Part shown: positions 37,101 through 49,068 of the stretch, one piece after another
How the letters are laid out: every line of letters begins with the position of its first letter
Position numbering within the stretch: position 1 is the stretch's first letter
Source of the DNA: Dromaius novaehollandiae
Lineage: Eukaryota > Chordata > Aves > Casuariiformes > Dromaiidae
NCBI RefSeq assembly: GCF_036370855.1
Contig: NC_088098.1
Coordinates: 140,760,721-140,824,720, forward strand
DNA: 64,000 bases
Direction of reading: 5' to 3'
Translations under genes and position numbers: made by a program
The notes under the pieces: model-generated
What the model saw: only the letters and a program-made list of their open reading frames with translations
Database searches by the model: none
Told to the model about the DNA's origin: nothing

Positions 37101-40100
37101 ACAGGCAAGGCCTGAGGCAATGTTTAGGAGAATCTGGCTGCCACCACTTTTCCTAGCAGAAGGATGGAAGAGGTAGAAGCAGTGGTTCCCAGGAGTAGCT
37201 GCCCTTCATTTTCAGGGCTGAGGCATAAACTAAAGGCAACTAAAACTCATACTCATTTTACTGTTCTTAGGATGCTGCGATGCTGGGTAAGAAGCTGCTT
37301 TTCTTTTGAGCAGAGCCAGTCCAATATCAGAAAAATAAATGGGGTGTTGACACAGTATCAGAAATCTGCTGACAGTTATAGTTTTGTTCCTCTATTTAAT
37401 CTGAAAGAAATTAATTTAAGCATTTTGTGACAAATGATTTATTATAGTCAGTGTATCTAGGCCAAAATGTATATGACTTGTTAGTCCAGCTGAGGGCTTA
37501 ATAAAAAAAGTGTTCTTTACGGAATGGTTAAGAGAAAGACAAACTTTAAAATAAAAGGTCTCTAGGGCACTAGAACTGTTTTTAAACAACATAACTTATT
37601 CTAATACAAGCATCAGTTTCTAACACTGAAGAAAGCAGGAATTTTGAGATTCAAAGTTGAGCTGTACAACTGCACTTCAAGTTTCCAATCCCACTCTCTC
37701 TCCAAATTCTGCCATGTGAAATGTTAGGGTACCAAAAGGATTCATTTTTTGGCTCATGCCACTTGTCACTGAGTAAATCTCTGTAAGGACATCAGTCATG
37801 TACCAAAGACATGACAAAGACCCTGTGTCTTACCATCATCTACCATGTCCTCATCCTGCCACTGAGAGACTCCTTACGTCCCCATTCACCCAAGGGTTTA
37901 AAGTGGCCGGCATGGGAAACTTCAGTGAATTTGCCAGTATAGCAGTAACTGTACTGACTTACAGCCATTTTCTGCTCTTTGGTGTTAGTAGAGGGAGAAA
38001 TTAATGCTCTATTATTAAGAAGAAAAATGAGCACATTTGATAAGCTGCAAAATAATGTTAAATTAAGGCAGACAAAAAAACGAAAAAATGAAAGAAATAG
38101 AAAACTGCAATATGCAATTCACTGGTCCACTATGCCCAGTCTGTCTCATGACATCATGTCTGAATCATGACTCACTGATGGCAATGCCTCACACCTACGA
38201 CTTCACAGAGATATAAAAGTTTCCCATGATATAAAAGAGAAGATATTGCTTGCATTGATATTGCTTGTACACAAGATATTACAAGTATATTGCTTTGCAT
38301 ATGGAAAGATTTCTTCCCCGACCCCTGGAGGTGAGCATTTTATACACCAAAGCATGAGACTATATTCTTGTAGCCTCTGTAACTGCAAATGTTATGCATG
38401 TTCAAAAAATTATATAGACTTTTTGAAGATGTAGCTATTCAGTGAGTCAAGTGCTTGCTAACTAGCCCAGAAAAGTGATACATTCATTTTCCTCTGTCAA
38501 ATGAAACAGGAAGGCATATATTCTCTAGATTAATATTTTCTTCTGCTATAGGCTCTGTGCAAGTAAAAACATAGACTAAATCCATGTGATTTAATGACAT
38601 AAAAGCCTGATATGAAAGATCATCCTTTTATCCTTTATAATCTTCAACTACCACCTCATCAAATAAAGCTTGCATTTTAAAATCTTTGGATGAAGCAGCA
38701 TTATATTGTTGGTCTGTCACTATACAGGCAAAGTCACATAACACATGCATTTGGGTAAAATAGAATGCAATTAAGGGCACAAGTTACTGTTGCACTCATT
38801 TCTCTAGATGTGGATCAAGCAGCATGTTGCAAACTAGTTACCCTTTAATGCATATTAAATGCCTGTGCTGTTCTACATTTAAGCAATTTTACTGTTTAAA
38901 AAGCAGTTAAGGTGCTCTAATAGAATTTGCTTTTCATTTGCATCTGTTTTGTCCAGATGACATGAAAGATAAATGCTGGATTTTACTGATTTATTTTATA
39001 AGAACATTAAGGAACTTAGAAGGAAATCAGTGTATAATCAGGAAATCCACGATGTAAATATTTAATGACTTCAGATAAATGCATAAAGCCCAAAGATGTC
39101 GGGTTTTCAGAGAGGCTTATGCAAGGATTTCAGTGGTCATCAGTATGATTTTTTTCAAGTTAAGAGCTACCACTTCCATTATGCTTAATGGTTTACAGAT
39201 AAGGTAGAACAACAGCCTGTAACCTAGTGATATGCTTCCTCTCCTTTTTTATGGGAAATTAATTTCATAGCTCACTGAGTATTTCTTTGAAGGCCCTTCA
39301 GATCCTATGTTTACTCAGTGCCTGAGAGCGACTATTCGATGTTTAAGAAACTCCAAGAACCAAAATATTCACAGAACAGATTTTTCAAGAGTAGACTGGA
39401 AGAACCATTTACAGTAGCTAGGTTCTCTGGACCACTTTTGTACAAGTAGTGCTACCAGCTTTCCTCATAGTAAATTTCATTAAGAGTTATTCTTACATGT
39501 CCACTGGTCTGGTATTCACTGTATGTCTTTTGCACTCTGTGACACAAGCTGTAATGGAATTATTGCAACCTCAATGTCTTGCAGGACAGAGAAGCAGAGA
39601 AGTACACTAAGTATAAGCTGGCCAGAAAGCCTTATTATTTGTTTTGAAAGGCTTGTATTTCTGTTTTATAAAGTAAGACAGCATCTAATCGATTTTCTCA
39701 GTTGCCCATTTACAGAGAAAGAAGGGATATGGTTACAACAGCTATATCAGTTTATCAGTCATAACTCACTATGTTTTCTTCTAACTAATGTGTAGTACCT
39801 AATCTTGCTGTTGTTGAAGCTAACAGAGACAGTATAGAGAAAGTATTTTAGTGTAGCATAGAAACCCAGGTGAAGTTTCACTGTACAGAGTGTTCAGCAA
39901 CAATTCTGTCCTGAGGTATTCCCATTGCATCACTTCTCATTCTTCTCCCGTGACATGTTTTCTTTGGAGGAAAAGGAGAAAGGTGGTCTTGTGGAAGGTG
40001 TAGCTTTTAAATTTGGAGATGTTTAGGACTAGGAGATGTTTAACCACAAGAATAGAGAGCTGAGCACAGGATCAGTCCTTCTGCTTGAGATGGTTTTGCA

Positions 40101-40204
40101 GCCTCCAATGAACTCTCGTGCTTCCACGGGTGGGGTGTGTGCCTTGCCACACTACCCTATCTGCAGCTAAAACACTGCCTTTGCTGCTGCAGTATAAACA
40201 TACC

Positions 40205-40312
40205 CCACCAAGGAAAAGGGAGGGAGGGAGAAGAGGAGGGGAAGAGGGAATAAGGGAAGGAAGAAAGGAAGGGGGGAAGGAATTGAGGGAGGGAAGGGAA
40301 GAGAAAATTTCT
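40205..40312 (+). repeat. GA-rich polypurine tract
   Basis: About 108 bases made almost entirely of A and G (mixed GGGA, GGAA and GAAG units, with only a few T). It is an imperfect, evolved purine tract rather than a clean microsatellite. The plus-strand frame across it (40118-40366) gives a Glu/Gly/Arg/Lys peptide and is an artefact of composition. Confidence 0.9.
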
Positions 40313-43300
40313 CAGATTCTTCTAAGGGATATGATTTTACGGGTCAGTAAGGGAAACACAACCTAGCATTTGGGGGGAATAAAAAAACTCATAAAAGGAC
40401 TATAATGGGAATGAATATATGCATATATGTTTATATACATCCATATATGTCTTTACACATACACATATATGTATCAAAAGCAATAGTTGGATGGACTTTT
40501 GATATTATCTTTTCATTAAAAAGGGCACACATGCTCAGAAACACACATACCCTCACATATGCATGAGCTGAAGTTCATCTTTAAAAGAGCTCATTTATAA
40601 AAAGCAAGTCTTTCCAAGGGACTGGTATTTGAATCATTATCCATGACACACACTCTGAGCTGGCATGGAAAAAAAAATTCCTCACTTGCATAGCTGCTAG
40701 ACTATAAGTCTCCTGTGTACTTTTAAATGAACTGATGAGTGAAAAATTAAAGAAAGCAGCATTTAACTATTTGCGTGTGTCATGCTCAGGGTGTAGGAAC
40801 AGACTATGAATATGAAATGGTGCAACACTCTACAAAAGGTTCTGCAAGTGTTCGAAGCATGCAAAGAGCACGTTATGCCCTTATGCCTTAGGTAGTGCAT
40901 ACATGATACAAAACACTAATGGCAGTTGTTATTTATTTGTCTACTACCAGTGGTTTTAACATCTGGGAATAAAATGAAAGTCTGCTGAGGATTTAACAGA
41001 GATGTCTGTATGGATCCTTTGTTCATATTGACAATAAACAACTCTCCAGAAGCCTGGCTGCAGGTGAAAGGCAGCACCATCAGACTGACGTTTCCAGGTC
41101 AGATGCTGTATAAAGCATCTGGTGACGTTTCATTTGGGAAGACAATAATTCGGAGATGACTGAACTTGTCTAGCTGATGAAGACAGATCAAATATTTTGT
41201 TTATCTCTGAGATTCTCTAACTAAAGAGTATAATATTTATACCAAATCGTATTTCTCTTTTATGCTAATATGATGTGGAAAAGAATGACAGTTATTTATT
41301 GTTACTCCAGTTAGTCATCAGTATTATTATAATGCCAGATCTTTGTCTGGTTTTGCTTTTTATCTTTCTGAGGTATGTATGCTTGTTGATGCCTGGTTTT
41401 GACTTTCCCAATGTTTTTTTAAAAATACTATTATTCAATTCACCTTCCAGATGAGGTATTTCATAGTACTGGCTTCCTTATTACTGTACTTACAGTACTT
41501 TTATCAAGAGTGATGTCCTCTGTCAAATTCTAGATCGGCTAACCAAAGTATGTACCCAGGCGTAATATTATTCATTCACCATTTTTAACTGCAGTTTGCT
41601 GTCTTTGAGTTAGTTGTTCTTTAAGATTAAATGAAGGAGCGTTTATGCTCAGCCCAGAGGTACAGAAGGTAGGAAGGAGAGAGCTAAGAGTGTCTCTGAA
41701 CCTTCTTCTATGCAGCAGAAAGGAGATCCACATGGAGCTGAGGAGGTGAGAGCTTCTTTTTTAAAGCTTTTCTGAGAAATATCCAGAACTTTGTTTTAAA
41801 AATGTCAAAAGTTTCATCATTTCACAAATGTTTTTCAGTCCTCCCATACCTAACTCATATAGATATAGTGAAGGAGTTAAGATCCTTATTCTTTATTTCA
41901 GATCTGATGTGTTTATACCTTGTGCCTTACATCCAATATAGTAAAGTATGAAGTATACTAGAACTCACCCAAGTGAGCAAAAAACTGCATGAAAACCAGA
42001 TGATGAACAGAATGGGCTCCTAATACTGGGTGATAATAAAATGATGGTAACACTACATGTCCCTAATAAATACAGACTTTAAAAGGGCAGATGTGAGAAG
42101 TATGATTAAAGATTCAAAAGACAGTATCAAGGACCAATTAAAATGAAGGAAATCATAAGTGTTTCTATGTAGTACAACTTTAAAATAATTGAAATAACAT
42201 GCCCCCTACTTTCTGCAACCGGTGTATTTACTTAGGCATGCAAATAAATTTAATAATTAAAAAGGAAAAGAAAGATAAACCCATATGTTTGGTTGAAAGA
42301 ACTCTCACCTCAGATGAGAAGGAAAAAATAGAGGTGTTTTATAGTGGGAGTATCTTCAAACTAAAGGGAAGCCTTTGCAAAGGGAAACATTCAAAATGGA
42401 TTAAAAATGTGTTTTTATGACTATACAGATTGACTTATACTTTCATGGGAAAATGAGTAGACAAACATAATATCTCAGACACATCCTTGGCTAAATAAAT
42501 GCCTTGGGTTGGATTTCCTGTCTATGTACTTCTCCTTGGCTTGCCCTTTCCCTTAATGTTCTCTCAGTTTCATTAATCTCTCTCACTGGCTAGAGAGGCT
42601 TTCACAGTGTTTGCTACAGTCTGAGCCAATTTGCTTTTGGCCTTCAAACAGAGCCACTGTGGTCCTGCAGATGGAGCGTGAAAATAGTATTTAGGAGAAG
42701 AGAGTTGTAAGAGGGTTGTAATACGTCCTTTACTTCTTAAGACAACTCAGTCTATCAGATCTTTATTTCTTTAGATATAATAAAGGGATGGTGTTTATCT
42801 ATCCTGGTGAAACACTTTGGCCTTGATGAGTTTAAGAAGAAGCGGTAGGAGTAAGTCTCATCATCTATTCTGCTTAATTTCTGCTTTGTTTTCTGGTTTT
42901 AATTTTTCCTTTGCTCCCTTTATCCATGACTACTTCAGCCTTTGGCTTTCCCTTGTTTTGTGAGACTTTATCTTTTGATAACAGCATAAAACAACTATGA
43001 AATATTCTCACAGCCATTAAAAAAAAATCAACAGTTGCCACTTAAAGTGAGCAAATGACTTAAAGTGCTGACGTTATTTATTTCTGTAAGTAAGCAGTAT
43101 ATTTCAGATACAATGAAGTACAAAATGTTGGCATCTATTGACACTGCAGAGCAGTATGCAATTCATTCCATAAATATATCCTGCAGCAGACAGAAGAATC
43201 TAGATACTCTGATCTCCTTCCACCTGATCTGCTAAACTATTGGCAGTCAGGTTGGTTGTCTGAGCAGAGAACACAAAGACTCAGTGACAATGGAGATTGC

Positions 43301-45024
43301 ATTAACCTTTCTATTTATGAGCTAGTCTACCTAACAAACTATCAAAGCTGTTGAACAGTGTGGACAGAAGCTGATTTAATTGACATGATGTTCTCCAGGA
43401 CTTTTAGCTCAGCAAAGACTTAGTAAAATCATGCATGACTTTGTATAAAGCAACTACTGGTTGAAAGGCTGGCCATGTTGTATTTTATTTATTTGTGACT
43501 GTTTAATGGGAAAATAACCACAATTCACTTCATCATGCTGACCTCAAAACCTAACCAGACTACTCAATACTAGCTCACCTTATTTCAAATTAATCTATAA
43601 TAGTGTGTAGTAGGGATGAACCTTTGTTAGTCAGCTTCTCTAAATGAAGGATAAATCCCATGAGGATGATAAGAGTTTCCATCAGCAGCATCTCAGTGTA
43701 TGTGAACTGTAAATTGCAGTATTGTTGACCTAGTGTATTCTTTATTGCAATAGCTTTATTCATAGAGTTGCAGTTGTTGTACTTGCAGTACAAGTAATGA
43801 ACATCTATATAAAAACAAATGAGCTTCCAAAGTCTAAAAAATATTGCACTAAATAACGAGACAAAAACATTTTAATATCTCCATAATTATTTTTAAGTAA
43901 AAAAATGTTTAATTTTAGCTAATTAATGGACACATAACAAATTTCAGACAATGATTAAATACACCTTCATGACTACATCCAGAAGTAATTCATGTTTATA
44001 GAGAAAAGGATAAATGTTACATGGTGAAGTAAACAATGACACCCAGTGGCCATACGTATTCAGTGCGTGTTTGTGTCCTTTTGGATTTTCCCTGCACAAC
44101 TATTTCTATAGTTGAGATGGGTTAACATTGCTACTGTTTTTTTGTTGTTGCTGGTGGTGTGGGTTTTTATTTTTCATGGTACTAACCACTTAGTAGCTGA
44201 GATTTCTTTGGAGCCAGATGATGTAGCAGGTTTGGCACAGAGAGTCCACCCCCCTTAAGACAGAGAAATGTCAGTGAGTTATTGAGTGCCAGCTTGTCCA
44301 GAGTCTTCAACAAGAGTCATATATAAACATATATATATTCACATATAAATCTATACAAATCATGCTTGTTAATGAAACTTACCATAGAAAAATGCTAGAG
44401 CACAGAAGGTGCTAGATTGCTATGACAAGGACAGACAGTGAGTGCTTAGGCTCTTTTCAAGAGGATCATGAAGACTGTGGCTTTGTTGTTTGGCATTATG
44501 CTAATCTGAGAAAAAAACATGGAGCCTATATTAAGGATAAAAAGGATTAAAATGAAATGTTATTCACCAGGAGATATGTGTTATCTGAATCTGACCGAGA
44601 CTGAAGCAAAAGCCAAGGGAAGCTGACTCTAATGAAATTAGCTAGAAGATGCAGATATGGGATGTGTCATCTGGTTCTAACTTGGGTGCTATGAAACCAT
44701 AAACTTATTACTTATGCCTTCTGTGGTGCACAAGTCACCAAAATATCATGGGGCCTAATCTAGTATGCCATTTCTGTCATGAGCTGAACCTATGTCTGAT
44801 CTTATTACAGGCCTTCTTTCTGATTTAGAAATTATGAAATTATTTTTTAAATAAAATTTGTCTCATAAAATACTAATTTCCTGCATGTTACAATTGTAAG
44901 TTGTGCTTTCCTCTGTTTCTATCCTTACCTTCCTCTCTACCTGAAATAAGCTTACAGACATCCTAGGACAATGAAGCAAAGGATAAGGATGTGAAAATTA
45001 TTTATTTTCCTCCTCCTTGCTTAG

Positions 45025-45100
45025 GAAAAGGTCTGTGAATGCTGCTAATGACAAATTTAAGCCAATGTCATGGTACACAGGCTGTGGTAACAAGCTTTCA
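45025..45100 (+). other. Weak candidate exon, unassigned
   Basis: A strong acceptor (TTTATTTTCCTCCTCCTTGCTTAG at 45001-45024) is followed 76 bp later by a strong donor (TTCA|GTAAGA). One frame is open throughout: one leading base, then 25 codons reading KRSVNAANDKFKPMSWYTGC followed by GNKLS. The frame continues open past the donor to 45268, so openness alone is not informative. The protein is not recognised. It could be a pseudo-exon or part of a non-coding transcript. Confidence 0.2.
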
Positions 45101-46042
45101 GTAAGAATTCCTGAACAATATCATTGGATCTGTGAAAGACTCAGCCAAGATGATGATGTCCTAAGGCATTTTGCTAATAACAGAAAAACTCTGTGCTTGG
45201 GGAGCACAGAGAAGATTTCAGTGGTTGCTACAGATGGGAAGACAAACATCCACATCAACAGATGGTAGACAGGAAAGTTGCAATGACCTAGTAATGCAGA
45301 GCTAGGAATTTCTAAGAGGGAATAAAGAACTGTCTGTTGACAATCAGATCCTATTATAGACTCTGCTACAGCAATTACTACTGGCAAAAAGTGTGGCTGG
45401 TCTATGCAGCCAGTCACCACTGCATATTACTTGTGTCATCCTAAATACAATAAAAACCGATAAATTTAAAAAAAAGAGTATGAACAGGTGAGTGGGTATG
45501 GAAGGACCAATTACAGCTTGTGGGTCTTCCTGTAGTGCAAATAATAAATTAATATTAGCCAATAAAATGTATTTTATTGCTTTATTATAATTCTTTTGCT
45601 CTAAAGTATAACACTGCACCTATATCTCGAAGTGTGTTTTCAGAGTGACACTATCTTACCAAGATAATCTAGGTAATTTCAATATCTTTCTCTGTTCTGA
45701 TAACTTCTAATTGTTTCATGCAATTTCACTCAACTGCCAAATTTTCCCAGAAGTAAAGCATCTAGAATGTTCTCTGTCATGTATACTTTGCTCAGCCATC
45801 AATCTAAAGACTTATACTAGGCTAGTTTGATTTATAAAACTCCATAAATTTTCAAAATAATTGGTCCAAAGGAATTGCTCTTTCTTGAAAATGGTAAAAG
45901 AGATGAAAGACTAAGACTTCTACTTCCTGCTGAGGAATTGCCCTAGTGAGACAATTTTACTCTATAGCCTCATGAATATCCATAAAGTCATTACTAAGGT
46001 GTTCTTTTGAAAAAGCTCTGGTGATATTACCACTTGGAAATA

Positions 46043-46300
46043 GGATCACAGGATAGTTCAGCCAGGAGGGGAACACAGGAGGTCCCTAGTCCACCCCCCA
46101 GCCCAAAGTAGGGCCAGCTCTGAGGGCAAACCAGGCTGCTCAGGGCTGTGTCCTATTGGGTCCTGAAAACTTTCAAGGATGGAGATGGCACAACTTTGTG
46201 GGGAAACCTGCTCCACTGCCAGACTGTCCTCATGGGGAAAAAGTTTCTGATTTTATCCAGCCTGAACCTTTCCTGTTTCAGGTTGCATCTGTATCCCAAA
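46043..46300 (-). mobile_element. CR1 LINE 3' end, minus strand
   Basis: The plus strand reads as the antisense of a CR1 tail: AGGATCACAGGATAGTTCAGCC, then GGAGGTCCCTAGTCCACCCCCCAGCCCAAAGTAGGGCCAGCTCTGAGGGCAAACCAGGCTGCTCAGGGCTGTGTCC. It runs on to GGGGAAAAAGTTTCTGATTTTATCCAGCCTGAACC and stops there by 5' truncation. It matches, in reverse complement, the unusual 3' end of the CR1 copy at 21790-21935 (AGAGCTGGCCCTGCTTTGGG and GGTGGACTAGGGACCTCCTG), so the two are one subfamily. Two plus-strand frames (46148-46342, 46156-46350) are antisense artefacts. Confidence 0.9.
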
Positions 46301-48439
46301 GAGTATCCTTGGCTAACAAAGAAAGATCTTACTTCCGCTTAAATCAATGAAAAAATTGTCACTATTTCCCATAAGAATGTGATATTTCCCTCTTGCTTGT
46401 TTTCATCAAATGTGATTGTCTGTCTCATATAGAGCAAGGCTCCATGGCCACAGTTTTCCTTAGAGTGAAAATGAGCCAAATGAGTCTCTGAATTCATATA
46501 TCATTGTCATTGTTTATTCTGCTTTCTTTACTGCTTCTTTCTACAAATTAGATGTGAAATCCTCACGACAATAAAGACTGGGGAATTTCAGATCTTCAGA
46601 TTCATTAAACTATATCTCCTACGGGGTACATGGGACATGCTTTTCACTTAAAATGCAAGTGAAATCCAACTGTCAGTTCTGTTCAGTAAGAACCAAACCA
46701 AGAACAGCAACAACTACAACAGCAAAAAGTAATTGTAACAGTGACAGCAGCTGTCTCTTCATGGGGTGCTCACGAGACACTGTACAGAGTATTTCTGAAA
46801 AAAGAATACTAGAAACAAGTCATCTATAAAAGAGCCCTTATTTCCCTCCAGAATTGCTTAAGATATTTGTGAAACTTACTGTTGCTACAGTTGCCAGCCC
46901 AACTTATGTCTTCTCAGATAGGGAGCATAGCTGAGACCTTCTTCTGTGTATATGGCCCTTCCAGTCATGCCATGGTATCACAGTGGTGTGTCCTGAGAAA
47001 AAGCACTGCACTGGTCAGGGTGGCTTTCACTCTGGGAGTAGTGAAAAGCCTCATCTCTCATGTGGATAGCATTTTTTAACAGTATTCATTTACCTTTTAA
47101 AAATAGCCAATCATTACAGTAATAATAATAGCTTATTGATTTCACAATAACCCAATGCATACATGTGAGTGCACATTTAATATTCATTTCAATGCGCATT
47201 CCCATAGTTTTACTTTATTCATTTTAAGGAACAGAAACATGGGAACATCATCATGAAATTTTACCTTCTTTTTTTTTTCTTATGATTGTCTTTTCTCATT
47301 GTCCACCCCCCAGCCCCTCAGAATCTCCTGTGGACACCATTCTTGTCATAGGGTATAATGCTTATTGGTATAAGGGACAAATCTGCAGCTGAGCAGAACA
47401 AAAACAATTTTTCATAAGATATTGTGAGGGAAAAAACACGAAGTTATAGGCTTTCAACTAAGCAGTACAGGTTTCTGTGCAGAGGCTAATGTACTGTATG
47501 CAGAGAGGTTAATAAAAGGACTGAGAAGGCATCAGAGCAGCTTGAACAGAACTCTGTGTGTATTATCACACCCTGCTGGATCATCCAGTCAAACTAACTT
47601 TAGGAAGTGCATGTTTTGGCTTCAACACTGAGTCATACGATAATGATCATTTTGTTATTCCTCAAAGTTTGGAGGCTGAGAAGACACACAATAAGCAAGA
47701 GATACTCATTTATTTTGTCCCAGTAGAATGTCACACCTTTCAATACAAGTCTTCTCAGAAACATAAATCTTTATGCCATCAAACTTCAGAAAACACCGGA
47801 ATAGCTAGGTTGTGAACTGTAGAGGCCTTAAGAATGTTTCTTTTTATTGTTCTTTTTTTTTCCCGTGTAGCAGTTGCTGTTTTCCTCTTCACTGGCACAA
47901 TTAATGTATGTATCTTGTGGTACTTGCACATTTACAAACCGGCTATAACAACAATTTTAGATTGCAGACCTTGTTCTATGACATAAGTTTATGCAGCCTT
48001 CTGATGTGTCACTGTCTGTTCTTCTTTAAATCAGAAAATTCTAAGATTTTGTTTTCCCCCAGGGACTGGATCTGTGTTCTTCTGCCGTGTGTTGCATTAC
48101 AAAAGACATAAAAGATAAGGTCAGTTAGAACCTTATACCTTATATATGAGCTTAGCCTGAAATTCATACCATATTGAATTCTATTTTTTTTTTAACTACT
48201 AATCCTTTAACTTGGGTCCTGAAAGAGCTATTAACTCACATTCTCAAATATGTTTATTAATTTTATATTCAAAAAGTTTTTGCTATCCAGCAGGAGAGTC
48301 TGAAGTTTCTCATGACTTTAATAGTTGTGAAAAATCAGCTCATGTAAAAAAGACCATAAGCACATAGGTTCTCAGATCTCAAAAGCTGAAGCACGTAAAT
48401 AAGGACACATTTCTGAAAATGTGGACTATAACCATTCTA
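46301..48439. other. Unique AT-rich non-coding DNA
   Basis: No recognised gene or repeat. The 85-codon frame at 47558-47815 has a more protein-like composition than most but lacks splice boundaries and any known motif. A short open segment at 48063-48119 has a strong acceptor and a plausible donor (noted as a weak lead). Confidence 0.55.
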
Positions 48440-48550
48440 ATCAGTAAAATGTAGATAATGATGTTTGTCATGCTACAAGGATGATGTGAAAATCTGCTAA
48501 CAGACAAGATAATGATTTTGTCAGTTAAGCATTTTGAAACATTGATATTA
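48440..48550 (+). mobile_element. MIR-like SINE relic
   Basis: In order, the sequence shows CAGTAAAATGTAGATAATGATGTTTGTC, then CTACAAGGATGATGTGAAAATC, then AGATAATG, and TAAGCATTTTGAAACATTGATATTATT. The 3' half of MIR runs TCTGTAAAATGGGGATAATAATA...CCTACAGGGTTGTTGTGAGGATTAAATGAGATAATG...AAAGCACTTTGAAAA...TATTAT. The order and spacing agree, with high divergence as expected for an ancient element. Confidence 0.5.
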
Positions 48551-49046
48551 TTTTGTCTGCAAGTTCTTCCAGTAAGATTCTAATTCATTATTCTGAAATG
48601 GAAGAACAAAGCTTTTGAGATAATAAAATCAGGAGAGTGCTCTTCAGTGCTTCACTGGACTTTCTCAACAGAGTTCCTACCTTCCTGCCTAGGAAGAATT
48701 GCATTATCTTTGAAATGTTAAGGTGGAATTTTCCAAAAATCTGTGTCAAGCAAACATTAGTCCCAGTGAGGTCAGTAGGTATATTGGCCCCATCAGCCAT
48801 AAATGCATAAGTCTGACAAGGCTGAGCACTACTGGAAATTACACTCTGCTTGGTTTCCAGAATGATTTAAAAACAAAAACAAAAAACCCTCAACTGTTCT
48901 TTTCTTCCCACAGAACTATGTAATTCCATATAGGATAGATGGAAAAAAATATATGCTTATAGAAGTTCTGTAGGCACAAACATCTGCATGTGCAGATATG
49001 TATATGAGTTTTTATGGCTATGTGCTCGTATATCTCTGATTGTACT

Positions 49047-49068
49047 CACACACATACACACACACACA
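49047..49068 (+). repeat. Short (CA)n microsatellite
   Basis: About eleven CA dinucleotides with one CATA interruption. There is no coding context. Confidence 0.85.

Larger units (their letters stand above)
34166..46042. other. Unique AT-rich non-coding DNA
   Basis: Almost 12 kb without a recognisable gene or named repeat. Visible low-complexity parts are a CTTT run at about 34476-34490, an A run at about 34677-34687, a purine block at 40205-40312 and TATA-like palindromic stretches near 40410-40470 and 44325-44360. Two short splice-flanked open segments (34386-34422 and 45025-45100) are noted separately as weak leads. Open frames are short and on both strands without motif. Confidence 0.6.

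Noticed and set aside
40118-40366. Charged 82-codon frame rich in Glu, Gly, Arg and Lys
   Set aside because: Its composition is dictated by the GA-rich polypurine tract.
46148-46350. Two overlapping 64-codon plus-strand frames
   Set aside because: Both run antisense through a CR1 3' end.
47558-47815. 85-codon frame with protein-like composition
   Set aside because: No flanking splice sites or conserved motif could be seen and no homologue recalled; kept out of the gene list.
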